A model generated the notes under the pieces. That model saw only the letters and a program-made list of their open reading frames with translations. It did not search any database and was not told the origin of the DNA. From contig DASRZM010000076.1 in assembly GCA_035686365.1 (NCBI GenBank), positions 1 to 20,318 of the forward strand: 20,318 nucleotides of DNA, read 5' to 3'. Shown here piece by piece: positions 1-7,675 of the stretch. Both the position numbers and the translations under genes were made by a program. Source of the stretch: DASRZM01 sp035686365. GTDB lineage: Bacteria; Pseudomonadota; Gammaproteobacteria; Xanthomonadales; Xanthomonadaceae. The first letter of the stretch is position 1. Every line of letters starts with the position of its first letter.

Positions 1-57
1 GGCCGCTCCTACAACGCTGCGCCAAGCGTCACCTGTAGGAGCGGCCGTTGGCCGCGA
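1..57. repeat. REP-like inverted pair (BIME-like), left copy cut by window edge
   Basis: Two REP-type units face each other around a 19-base spacer. The first (1-14) reads GGCCGCTCCTACAA and is cut by the window start. The second (34-57) begins TGTAGGAGCGGCC and ends GGCCGCGA. Each unit holds its own small hairpin, GCGGCC-GTT-GGCCGC, and the two units can also pair with each other. An equivalent pair with exactly the same 19-base spacer lies at 20103-20170. This style of repeat is common between genes in Xanthomonadales and Pseudomonas. Such units are usually moved by RAYT transposases, and none is encoded here. It may act as a transcript-end stabiliser or terminator for dnaE, which is inference. 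Confidence 0.8.
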
Positions 58-94
58 TCGGGCGGAGCGAAGGCGCCAATCTGCCTCGAGCCGA

Positions 95-119
95 GTGCCG
101 CGATCCCGGACCGCGGCAC
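95..119. terminator. hairpin downstream of dnaE, possible weak terminator
   Basis: A perfect 8-base stem (GTGCCGCG at 95-102 with CGCGGCAC at 112-119) encloses a 9-base loop, ATCCCGGAC. It lies about 95 bases past the dnaE stop codon. There is no T-run on either side, so it is not a classical intrinsic terminator. It may be a transcript-end stem, or a decayed repeat, since the GATCCCGG in its loop also occurs in the composite hairpin at 20208-20317. The rest of 58-213 shows no gene. Confidence 0.35.
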
Positions 120-213
120 GGCCAACGGAGCACGCCATTCGGAAGCGGGCATCGAAAAGCTGCGGTCGCATCCTGTGGCCATCCTGAATCCCGGGTCTGG
201 ACGGTGACAGGAC

Positions 214-3200
214 TCAGCCGCGCTCGGCGATCCATGGGCGCCGGACGCTCAGGCGCACCTCGCGCACGCCCGGCAGTGCGGCCAGTTCCGGCAGCAGCTC
301 CGGCGCCGGGCGGATGCCGGCAGCGCCGTTGACCTCGAGCGCACCGCGGCTGCCGTGCACGATCAGCTCGATGCGCAGCGGCGTGGGTCCGGGCCGGTAG
401 CGCGAGAGCGCCGCGTCGATCGCGGCCAGCGCATCGCCCTGGCGCTGGTCCACGGTCAGGTCCAGGCGCCGTGCGTGCTCGGCGCAGACCTGGGCCAGGT
501 CCCAGATACGCCGCGCGCGCAGGGTGTAGCCGCCGCTGAACTCGTCCTCGCTCAGCCCACCCTCCACGATCAGGATGCGGTCGCGCGTGAGCAACGGGCC
601 GAATTCCAGTGCCGCCTCGCGGAACAGCGCCACCTCGACGCGGCCGTGGCCGTCCTCGAGCTGCACGAACGCCATGGCATCACCGCGGCGACGCACCGCG
701 CCGACGATGCCCGCGAGCACCACCGGCTCGCCGTTGCGGTTGCGGCGCTCGACGCCTGCGACCGTGTCGAGCTCGCCCAGGTGCGCATGCACCAGCGGCT
801 GCAGCAGGTCGCGGTAAGGGTCGATCGGGTGCCCGCTCAGGTAGTGGCCGAGCGTATCGCGTTCGCCTGCGAGCCTCTGCGGAAGCGGCCAGTCCGGGAC
901 CTCGGCGAGCAGCTGCGGTGGCAGCACCGGCGACCGCTGTGTGCCGGGCTCTCCGAACAGCGAATCCTGCCCGGCCTCGCGCTCGCGGGCGAGCTGCTCG
1001 GCTGCGCGCAGCACTTCGGGCAGCTGCGCCATCGAGGTGGCGCGGTTGGCTGCAAGCGCATCCATCGAGCCCGACAGTATCAGCGCCTCGATCGCGCGCC
1101 GGTTCAGTCGCAGCGGGTCGATGCGGCAGCAGAACCCGAACAGGTCGGTGAACGCTCCGTTCTCCTCGCGTGCGGCCAGGATCGACTCCACGGCGCCATG
1201 GCCGACGCCCTTGACCGCTCCCAGGCCGTAGCGGATGCGTCCATCGTCGATCGCCTCGAACATCCAGCGCGAGGCATTGACGTCCGGAGGCAGCACCTGG
1301 AGTGCCATCTGGACCGCCTCGCGCAGGAACACCACCACCTTGTCGGTGTTGTCCATGTCCGAGGACAGCACCGCGGCCATGAACTGTGCCGGGTAGTGCG
1401 CCTTGAGCCACGCGGTCTGGTAGCTGACCAGCGCATAGGCGGCCGAGTGCGACTTGTTGAAGCCGTACTCGGCGAACTTCTCCATCAGGTCGAAGATCGA
1501 GGAAGCCACGCGCGCCTCGATGCCGCGTTCAGCTGCGCCGGTTTCGAACTTCACGCGTTCCTTGGCCATCTCGTCGGGCTTCTTCTTGCCCATGGCGCGG
1601 CGCAGCAGGTCGGCGCCGCCCAGCGAGTAGCCGGACAGCACCTGGGCGATCTGCATGACCTGTTCCTGGTAGACGATCACGCCGTAGGTCGGCTTCAGGA
1701 TCGGCTCCAGCTTCGGGTGCACGTAGCTGACCTGTGCCTGCCCGTGCTTGCGCGCGATGAAGTCATCGACCATGCCCGACTGCAGCGGCCCGGGCCGGAA
1801 CAGCGCCACCAGCGCGACGATCTCCTCGAAACTGTCCGGTTGCAGCTTGCGCAACAGTTCCTTCATGCCGCGTGACTCGAGCTGGAACACGGCCGTGGTC
1901 CGGCACGATCTCAGCAGCGCGAAGGTCGCCGGATCGTCCATGGGCAGGTCGGCCATGTCGATCGCCGGTTCGCCGGTCGACCGCCGGCGCGCGTTGATCG
2001 CCGTCACCGCCCAGTCGATGATGGTGAGCGTGCGCAGCCCCAGGAAGTCGAACTTGACCAGGCCTGCCGATTCCACGTCGTCCTTGTCGAACTGCGTCAC
2101 CGCGCCGCGCCCGCCGGCCTCGCAGTACAGCGGGGTGAAGTCGGTCAGGTCCGAGGGTGCGATCACCACGCCGCCGGCGTGCTTGCCGGCATTGCGGGGC
2201 AGATCCTCGAGCTTGCGGGCCAGTTCGATCAGTTCGCGGACGTCCTCCTCCTGCGATACCCGCTGGGCCAGTTCGGCCGAGACCACGGCCGGGTCCCTGG
2301 CCGCCCTTTCCGATTCGCCCAGGGCATCTTCCAGGCCGATGCCCAGCACGTTGGGGATGAGCTTGGCGATGGAATCGACGAAGCCGTACGGGTGGCCGAG
2401 CACGCGGCCGACGTCGCGCAGCACGGCCTTGGCGGCCATGGTGCCGAAGGTGATGATCTGGCTGACCTGGGTGCGTCCGTATTTTTCGGCGACGTACTCG
2501 ATGACCTCGTCGCGCCGGTCCATGCAGAAGTCGATGTCGAAGTCCGGCAGGGACACGCGTTCGGGATTCAGGAAGCGCTCGAACAGCAGATCGTGGCGCA
2601 GCGGGTCCAGGTCGGTGATGCCCAGCGCCCAGGCGACCAGCGAGCCGGCGCCGGAACCGCGGCCAGGCCCCACCGGAATGGATTGCCTCTTGGCCCAGTT
2701 GATGAAGTCGGCAACGATCAGGAAGTAGCCCGGGAAGCCCATGGAGACGATGACCTCGAGCTCGTCGCCAAGCCGCTGTTCGTAGTCCTGGCGCGTGTGG
2801 CCCGGTGCCGGGGACTGTCGCGACAGACGTGCCTGAAGGCCGGTGGCGGCGCTCTCGCGCAGGTGGCTGTCCAGGGTCTGTCCCTTCGGGACCGGAAATG
2901 CCGGCAGCGAATACCGGCCCAGCGTCATCTCCAGGTTGCAGCGCTGCGCCAGTGCCAGCGTGTTCTCCACCGCCTGCGGCAGGTCGGCGAACACCTCGGC
3001 CATTTCCGCAGGCGACTTCAGGTACTGTTCCTGGCTGTACTCGCGTGGGCGTCGCGGGTCGGCCAGGACGCGGCCGCTGGCGATGCACACGCGCGCCTCG
3101 TGCGCCTCGAAATCGCTGCGCTCGAGAAACCGCACGTCGTTGCCGGCCACGGCCGGTACCGCCCGGCGTGCTCCCAGTTCGAGCGCGGCGGTGACGAACT

Positions 3201-3726
3201 CGCTCTCGCCCGTCCGCTGCGTGCGCGTCAGCGCCAGGCAGAGCCGGTCGTCGAAGCGCCGCTGCCAGGCAGCCAGCGCGTGTTCGGCATCGACGAGCCG
3301 TCCCTCCAGCGCCAGCCGGCCGGCGTCGCTGTCCCGGCCCAGCAGGGCGATCAGGCCCGAGTTGTCGGCCTCCAGCCACTGCCGCCGCAGCACGACCTGG
3401 TCGCCCTCGTGGCCGTCGCGGTACGCGCGCGTGAGCAGCCGCGACAGCGTGCGGTAGCCGCCGACGTGCTGGCACAGGACGGTCAGCCGCGAGGGTGGGG
3501 CATCGGCCTCGGCAATCAGCAGGTCGGCGCCGGCGATCGGCTTGACGCCGGCGGCCTCGGCCGCGCGGTAGAACTTGACCAGTGCGAACAGGTTGCACGG
3601 ATCGGTCAGCGCCACCGCCGGCAGGCCCAGCTCCACGCAGCGACGGACCAGCGCATTGATGCGGATGGTGGAGTCGCGCAGCGAGTACTCGCTGTGCAGC
3701 TGCAGGTGGACGAACGATGCGCTCAA
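214..3726 (-). CDS. dnaE: DNA polymerase III subunit alpha
   Basis: This is the catalytic subunit of the replicative DNA polymerase III holoenzyme, 1170 residues against 1160 in E. coli. The order is an N-terminal PHP domain (about 1-275), polymerase palm, thumb and fingers (about 280-900), the clamp-binding peptide QDSLF at 920-924, an OB fold (about 1000-1075) and a C-terminal tau-binding region. The motif PDFDIDF (394-400) gives the catalytic Asp397 and Asp399, and KFDFLGL supplies the third, Asp560. PVGPGRGSGAGSL starts at 351. The PHP metal site looks degenerate: HLQLHSEYS and LTDPCN stand where active PHP domains have HxHxxYS and DHGN, so proofreading presumably depends on a separate DnaQ. 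The chosen start is TTG at 3726, because MSASFVHLQLHSEYS aligns with the E. coli N-terminus and an AGGG lies five bases upstream. It is probably the last gene of the cluster. Confidence 0.97.
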   Translation of the reverse strand: MSASFVHLQLHSEYSLRDSTIRINALVRRCVELGLPAVALTDPCNLFALVKFYRAAEAAGVKPIAGADLLIAEADAPPSRLTVLCQHVGGYRTLSRLLTRAYRDGHEGDQVVLRRQWLEADNSGLIALLGRDSDAGRLALEGRLVDAEHALAAWQRRFDDRLCLALTRTQRTGESEFVTAALELGARRAVPAVAGNDVRFLERSDFEAHEARVCIASGRVLADPRRPREYSQEQYLKSPAEMAEVFADLPQAVENTLALAQRCNLEMTLGRYSLPAFPVPKGQTLDSHLRESAATGLQARLSRQSPAPGHTRQDYEQRLGDELEVIVSMGFPGYFLIVADFINWAKRQSIPVGPGRGSGAGSLVAWALGITDLDPLRHDLLFERFLNPERVSLPDFDIDFCMDRRDEVIEYVAEKYGRTQVSQIITFGTMAAKAVLRDVGRVLGHPYGFVDSIAKLIPNVLGIGLEDALGESERAARDPAVVSAELAQRVSQEEDVRELIELARKLEDLPRNAGKHAGGVVIAPSDLTDFTPLYCEAGGRGAVTQFDKDDVESAGLVKFDFLGLRTLTIIDWAVTAINARRRSTGEPAIDMADLPMDDPATFALLRSCRTTAVFQLESRGMKELLRKLQPDSFEEIVALVALFRPGPLQSGMVDDFIARKHGQAQVSYVHPKLEPILKPTYGVIVYQEQVMQIAQVLSGYSLGGADLLRRAMGKKKPDEMAKERVKFETGAAERGIEARVASSIFDLMEKFAEYGFNKSHSAAYALVSYQTAWLKAHYPAQFMAAVLSSDMDNTDKVVVFLREAVQMALQVLPPDVNASRWMFEAIDDGRIRYGLGAVKGVGHGAVESILAAREENGAFTDLFGFCCRIDPLRLNRRAIEALILSGSMDALAANRATSMAQLPEVLRAAEQLAREREAGQDSLFGEPGTQRSPVLPPQLLAEVPDWPLPQRLAGERDTLGHYLSGHPIDPYRDLLQPLVHAHLGELDTVAGVERRNRNGEPVVLAGIVGAVRRRGDAMAFVQLEDGHGRVEVALFREAALEFGPLLTRDRILIVEGGLSEDEFSGGYTLRARRIWDLAQVCAEHARRLDLTVDQRQGDALAAIDAALSRYRPGPTPLRIELIVHGSRGALEVNGAAGIRPAPELLPELAALPGVREVRLSVRRPWIAERG

Positions 3727-3782
3727 GCGGACCCTGCGCGGAGGCGACTGCGGATTGCGGGTGCTCTCGACCCGCCGGGGCG

Positions 3783-3811
3783 AGCGTAGACGCCGCGGCC
3801 GGAGGGCTCAA
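3783..3811 (-). promoter_or_regulatory. candidate sigma70-type promoter for dnaE
   Basis: On the minus strand TTGAGC (3806-3811) and TACGCT (3783-3788) are separated by 17 bases. The -35 matches the consensus at four of six positions and the -10 at three. It would give a leader of about 50 bases before the TTG start of dnaE. The 164-base gap between the upstream gene and dnaE is the largest inside the envelope cluster, which makes a separate promoter reasonable. The match is weak. Confidence 0.35.
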
Positions 3812-3830
3812 GACTTGACAGGCCGGGTCG

Positions 3831-3846
3831 GCCGGAATGGTCCGGC
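3831..3846 (-). terminator. short hairpin after the DUF1232-like gene
   Basis: GCCGGA and TCCGGC form a 6-base stem around a 4-base loop (CCAT on the minus strand), 44 bases beyond the stop codon of the preceding gene and upstream of the candidate dnaE promoter. No T-run follows. It could slow transcription or protect a 3' end, but this is a low-confidence call. Confidence 0.25.
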
Positions 3847-3890
3847 ACGAGGCCGCGATGGCCGTTGCGCGGGCGTCCGGGGGCGGGCGG

Positions 3891-4490
3891 TCAGTGCACC
3901 GCGAACGGCTGCCGCGGCCTGCTGGCAGCGTAACGGTGCGATTCGCGCTGAAAACGGCCCGAGCGCGCTCCGTCCAGGAAGCTGGCGGTCCTGGGCCGCG
4001 ACACGACCGCGCCCATGGCCGCCTCCGCATCCTGCAGCCAGCGCTCGCGCGAATAGCCCTGGGTGCTGCTGTCCGGATGCAGCTCCACGAGATCGCGGAA
4101 GTCCAGCCAGGCCCGCCATTCTCCGGCGTGCCGGTCCAACGCGAGCTGCAGCACCAGGGCGTCATCGAGCAGGCCCATCCGCGAGTCGTCCGGGATCAGG
4201 TCGTCGGCCTCGACGAAATACGCCAGTGCGCCGAGCAGGTCGCGGTACACCGCATCCGGAACGCGCCAGTCGTCATGGGAGAACAACTCCAGCAGCCGCG
4301 GGACCATCGACAGCCGTGCGCGCACGAACTGAGGCTGCGCGGCAAGGTCGAGTTCCGCCCAGCGCTGCAGGCCGCCGTCGCGGATGGCGTCGCGATCCAT
4401 GCGTTCGGCATCCGCGCCGGAGCGTTCCAGCGCCTGCGCGAACGGCACCAGCGTGGCTTCGTCGAGTTGGATGCTGAGGCGGGCGGTCAT
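3891..4490 (-). CDS. DUF1232 (YkvA-like) domain protein
   Basis: This is a 199-residue protein whose central part (about 65-118) resembles the DUF1232/YkvA family: a helix, then ALAYFVEADDLIPDD, then GLLDDALVLQLAL, matching the family pattern of a DxIPD turn followed by a G-x-x-DD helix. No function is established for the family. The segment is less hydrophobic than in typical members and I see no signal peptide or clear membrane helix. The C-terminal third is rich in Arg and Ser and shows no recognisable domain. Three in-frame starts exist (GTG 4535, ATG 4520, ATG 4490). I chose ATG 4490 because GGAG sits six bases upstream. It lies 128 bases after rnhB and 164 bases before dnaE, where E. 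coli has no gene. Confidence 0.8.
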   Translation of the reverse strand: MTARLSIQLDEATLVPFAQALERSGADAERMDRDAIRDGGLQRWAELDLAAQPQFVRARLSMVPRLLELFSHDDWRVPDAVYRDLLGALAYFVEADDLIPDDSRMGLLDDALVLQLALDRHAGEWRAWLDFRDLVELHPDSSTQGYSRERWLQDAEAAMGAVVSRPRTASFLDGARSGRFQRESHRYAASRPRQPFAVH

Positions 4491-4496
4491 GTCGTA

Positions 4497-4502
4497 CTCC
4501 AG
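4497..4502 (-). promoter_or_regulatory. ribosome binding site deciding the DUF1232-like start
   Basis: The minus strand reads CTGGAGTACGACATG, so a CTGGAG core sits six bases before ATG 4490. The two upstream in-frame start codons lack equally good spacing: the AGGA-like purines near 4520 lie inside or too close to their own start codons. Confidence 0.55.
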
Positions 4503-4618
4503 GTGCGTTGCTTCCTCCATAGGATGCGTCGGCACGCGAAAGCGTTGCAGCGCCGGAAGTCACCCGTGACGGAGGTCATGCCCGCCCCGCGGAGCGCACC
4601 CACCACCGCATCCGGACC

Positions 4619-5242
4619 TCAATCCTCGGCAAACAGGTCGGTCATCATCCGCTCACGTACCGGCGCGAAGCTGCGCCGGTGGATCGCACAGGGTCCCAGC
4701 CGCTGCAGCGCCTGCACGTGCCCCGGCGTCCCGTAGCCCTTGTGCTGCGCGAAACCATAGCCGGGGTAGCGCGCATCCAGTTCGCGCAACAGGCGGTCGC
4801 GGGTGACCTTGGCCAGGATCGAGGCGGCGCTGATGCAAGGCTCCAGCGCGTCGCCGTCGACGATCGCGCATGCGCCGCAGCACAGGCCCGGCGGAAGGGC
4901 ATTGCCGTCGATCAGTGCCTGAACCGGCGCCGGCGCGAGCGCGGCCACGGCGCGTGCCATCCCGCGCATGGTGGCCTGGAAGATGTTGCAGCGATCGATC
5001 TCCTCGACCTCGACCACTTCCACCCGCCAAGCGACCGCGCGCGCGAGGATGCGCCCGTACAGCTTCTCGCGCTGCGGTTCCGGAAGGATCTTGGAGTCGG
5101 CCAGCCCACGGATCGGGCGCGCGCGGTCCAGGATCACCGCGGCTACGACCAGCGGGCCCGCCAGCGGTCCGCGGCCGGCCTCGTCGACGCCGGCGACATG
5201 GCCCTGGATGCACGAGGCCAACGGCCTGCGGCGACGTCTCAT
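4619..5242 (-). CDS. rnhB: ribonuclease HII
   Basis: This type 2 RNase H cuts RNA in RNA-DNA hybrids and removes ribonucleotides misincorporated in DNA. It is 207 residues long; E. coli RNase HII has 198. GVDEAGRGPLAGP near the N-terminus gives the metal ligands Asp20 and Glu21. IDGN gives Asp112, and SILAKVTRD gives Asp149. The DSK motif (49-51) and the basic HKGYGTPGH segment (167-175) are also in place. The start codon overlaps the lpxB stop as ATGA. The five arginines directly after the initiator Met are unusual but fit the coupled start. It sits between lpxB and dnaE as in many gammaproteobacteria, here with one extra gene before dnaE. Confidence 0.96.
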   Translation of the reverse strand: MRRRRRPLASCIQGHVAGVDEAGRGPLAGPLVVAAVILDRARPIRGLADSKILPEPQREKLYGRILARAVAWRVEVVEVEEIDRCNIFQATMRGMARAVAALAPAPVQALIDGNALPPGLCCGACAIVDGDALEPCISAASILAKVTRDRLLRELDARYPGYGFAQHKGYGTPGHVQALQRLGPCAIHRRSFAPVRERMMTDLFAED

Positions 5243-6423
5243 CGCGCCTCCACCATCTGTGCGACGATGGCGGCGGCCTGGCGCGATGCGTCGCGCCGCA
5301 GTGTTTCGTGGATGCCGCGAAAGCGCGGCTGCAGCGCCTGAGCGAGGGCAGGGTCCTCAAAGTAGCGCACGAGCGCGGCGGCCAGCTTAGGCGGCGTGCA
5401 CTCATGCTGCAGCAGTTCGGGCACCAGTGCTTCGCCGGCCAGCGCATTGGGCAGGCTCACGTGCCGGGACTTCAACAGGCCCAGGGCGCGCACGATGGCG
5501 TAGCTTGCCGGCGCCAACCGGTAGGCCACCACCATCGGCCGTTTCGCCAGCAGCGCCTCGAGCGCCGCGGTCCCGGAGGCCAGCAGCACCACGTCGGCGG
5601 CGACCATCGCCGGGCGCGCCTGTCCGTCCAGGATCCGGATCGAATCGGTTGGCGGCGCCCGGTCGCGCGCGAACGCATCGGCAAGCACGGACTCGATGCA
5701 CGCCCTGCAGGCTGCGTTGGCCGCCGGGATCACGATCTGCAGCGCAGCCAGCCGCAGCGCGCACAGCCGCGCGGCCTCGAGGAAGACCGGGAGCAGGCGG
5801 CGGATCTCGCCCAGCCGGCTGCCTGGAAGCATGGCCAGGACCGGCCGGTTCTCCGCCAACGCCAGGAGGGCGCGCGCGCCGGCGCGGTCGGGCTCGAGCG
5901 CGAACTCGTCTGCCAGCGGGTGACCGACGAAATGCGCCCGGATCCCGTGGCGGGCATAGATCGGCGGTTCCATCGGAAACAGGCACAGCACGCGGTCTGC
6001 GCTGGTGCCCATCCTGGCCGCCCGGCCGGCGCGCCAGGCCCACACCGAGGGGCTGACGTAGTGCACGGTGCCGACGCCGGCAGATTTCAGACGCCGCTCC
6101 AACGACAGGTTGAAGTCCGGTGCGTCGATGCCGACGAACACGTCGGGCTGCCAGTGCAGCAGCCGCCGGAGGAGTTCGCGCCGGAGCCTGAGCAGCCGCG
6201 GCAGGTGGGCCAGAACCTCGGCCAGTCCCATCACGGCCAGTGCCTCGCAGTCCCACCAGGTATCGCAGCCGGCCGACCGCATGGCCGGACCGCCGATTCC
6301 GGCGAATTCCGCCTCCGGAAAGCGCTCGCGCACAGCGGCCACCAGTCCGGCTCCCAGCTGGTCGCCCGATGCCTCGCCTGCGACCAGACCGACCCGCAGC
6401 GGGCGGGAAGCCGCGGTGCTCAC
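5239..6423 (-). CDS. lpxB: lipid-A-disaccharide synthase
   Basis: This GT19 glycosyltransferase joins UDP-2,3-diacylglucosamine to lipid X to form the beta-1,6 disaccharide core of lipid A on the inner face of the cytoplasmic membrane. It has 394 residues (E. coli 382). Hallmarks are AGEASGDQLGAGL at 15-27, the VSPSVWAWR motif in the middle and MLPGSRLGEI in the second Rossmann domain. The GTG start at 6423 overlaps the lpxA stop as GTGA, and the stop overlaps the rnhB start as ATGA. A start further upstream would run deep into lpxA, so the coupled GTG is preferred. Confidence 0.96.
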   Translation of the reverse strand: MSTAASRPLRVGLVAGEASGDQLGAGLVAAVRERFPEAEFAGIGGPAMRSAGCDTWWDCEALAVMGLAEVLAHLPRLLRLRRELLRRLLHWQPDVFVGIDAPDFNLSLERRLKSAGVGTVHYVSPSVWAWRAGRAARMGTSADRVLCLFPMEPPIYARHGIRAHFVGHPLADEFALEPDRAGARALLALAENRPVLAMLPGSRLGEIRRLLPVFLEAARLCALRLAALQIVIPAANAACRACIESVLADAFARDRAPPTDSIRILDGQARPAMVAADVVLLASGTAALEALLAKRPMVVAYRLAPASYAIVRALGLLKSRHVSLPNALAGEALVPELLQHECTPPKLAAALVRYFEDPALAQALQPRFRGIHETLRRDASRQAAAIVAQMVEAR

Positions 6424-7202
6424 CGCACCAGCGAACGCTGGCTGCGGCCGATGAACTCGAGCATCCGTGCGACGTCCTCGGAGTCCTTGGCCGCCTCGGC
6501 CAGCGACTCCAGCGCTTCGGCCCGCGGCAGGCCGGACATGTACAGCGTGCGATACGCGCGCCGGATCGCTGAAATGCGGGCGGCGTCGAACCCGCGCCTG
6601 CGCAGTCCTTCGGCATTGATACCGCGCGGCTCGGCATAGGCGCCGGCCACGGTCAGAAACGGCGGCACGTCGCGGTTGACCACGCTGCCCATGGACGTGA
6701 AGGCGTGAGCTCCGATCTGGCAGAACTGGTGCACCAGGGTGAAGCCGCCCAGGGTCACGTAATCCTCGACCACGACGTGGCCGGCCAGCGATGCGGCGTT
6801 GGCGAACACGACGTGGTTGCCGACCCGGCAGTCGTGGGCGACATGCACATAGGCCATCACCCAGTTGTCGTCGCCGATCACGGTGCTGCCGCCGCCGTCC
6901 TCGGTGCCGCGATTGAACGTGCAGAATTCGCGGATCGTGTTGCGGTCCCCGATCACCAGCTCGGCGCGCTCGCCGTGGTACTTCTTGTCCTGCGGATCGC
7001 CGCCCAGCGCCGAGAACGAATAGATGTGGTTCCCGCATCCGATCCGGGTCGGACCGTCGATCACCACGTGGGCACCCACCTTGGTGCCCGAGCCGATGCC
7101 TACCTCGGCACCGATGACGCAGTAGGCGCCCACGCGCACGTCGTCGGCCAGCTTGGCGTCCGGATGGATCTGCGCTGTGGGGTGAATCCGTGCGCTGTCC
7201 AC
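6420..7202 (-). CDS. lpxA: UDP-N-acetylglucosamine acyltransferase
   Basis: LpxA catalyses the first step of lipid A synthesis, moving a 3-hydroxyacyl chain from ACP to the 3-OH of UDP-GlcNAc. It has 260 residues (E. coli 262) and is a left-handed parallel beta helix of hexapeptide repeats followed by a helical C-terminal domain. HVAHDC includes the catalytic His123, equivalent to E. coli His125. LVHQFCQIGAHAF and NRDVPPF are typical of the family. The GTG start at 7202 shares its first base with the last base of the fabZ TAG stop (TAGTG), and GGAG lies six bases upstream inside fabZ. Acyl chain length cannot be read safely from sequence alone. Confidence 0.96.
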   Translation of the reverse strand: MDSARIHPTAQIHPDAKLADDVRVGAYCVIGAEVGIGSGTKVGAHVVIDGPTRIGCGNHIYSFSALGGDPQDKKYHGERAELVIGDRNTIREFCTFNRGTEDGGGSTVIGDDNWVMAYVHVAHDCRVGNHVVFANAASLAGHVVVEDYVTLGGFTLVHQFCQIGAHAFTSMGSVVNRDVPPFLTVAGAYAEPRGINAEGLRRRGFDAARISAIRRAYRTLYMSGLPRAEALESLAEAAKDSEDVARMLEFIGRSQRSLVR

Positions 7203-7675
7203 TACGCACTCCGTTCCGCGCACAGGATCTCGGCGCAGGCCACCTCCTCGCCGTCGACCAGCGCGCGGCACACGTAGAAGCCCATGCGCTTGAGCATGCG
7301 CTTCTGCGTAACCTCCAGCCTGAGCTGGTCGCCGGGACCGACCGTGCGAGAGAAACGCGCCTTGTCGACCTTGACCAGGTAGTACAGCGGCTTGTCCTCG
7401 GCCGCCCGCGGCGGCTCGGACAGCTGCGTGAGCAGGCCGGCGGCCTGCGCCATCGCCTCGATCACCAGCACGCCGGGCATGACAGGGTGGTCCGGGAAGT
7501 GCCCCTGGAAGAACGGCTCGTTGATGGTGACGTTCTTGATGCCGGTCAGCCGCGCGTGCGGCTCGAACGCGATCACGCGGTCGACCAGCAGGAACGGGAA
7601 GCGGTGCGGCAGCATGCCCATGATCTCGGTCACTTCAATGGGCAGGCGGACGGCCTTGGCTGTGGGTTGCGTCAT
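7202..7675 (-). CDS. fabZ: 3-hydroxyacyl-ACP dehydratase FabZ
   Basis: This hot-dog-fold enzyme dehydrates (3R)-hydroxyacyl-ACP in fatty acid elongation. It competes with LpxA and LpxD for the same hydroxyacyl-ACP, which explains its place among the lpx genes. It has 157 residues. FFQGHFPDHPVMPG contains the catalytic His59, and VIEAMAQ contains the paired Glu73, with the usual 14-residue spacing. The N-terminal EIMGMLPHRFPFLLVDRV matches the family start. Its ATG overlaps the lpxD stop as ATGA, and its TAG stop runs into the lpxA GTG. Confidence 0.97.
   Translation of the reverse strand: MTQPTAKAVRLPIEVTEIMGMLPHRFPFLLVDRVIAFEPHARLTGIKNVTINEPFFQGHFPDHPVMPGVLVIEAMAQAAGLLTQLSEPPRAAEDKPLYYLVKVDKARFSRTVGPGDQLRLEVTQKRMLKRMGFYVCRALVDGEEVACAEILCAERSA

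Noticed and set aside
355..3789. Long plus-strand frames opposite dnaE (355-1875, 1748-2728, 2179-3789)
   Set aside because: dnaE is unmistakable on the minus strand over its full length; these are shadow frames.
3815..3820. Perfect TTGACA on the plus strand
   Set aside because: No -10 box lies 16-18 bases downstream and there is no plus-strand gene for it to drive.
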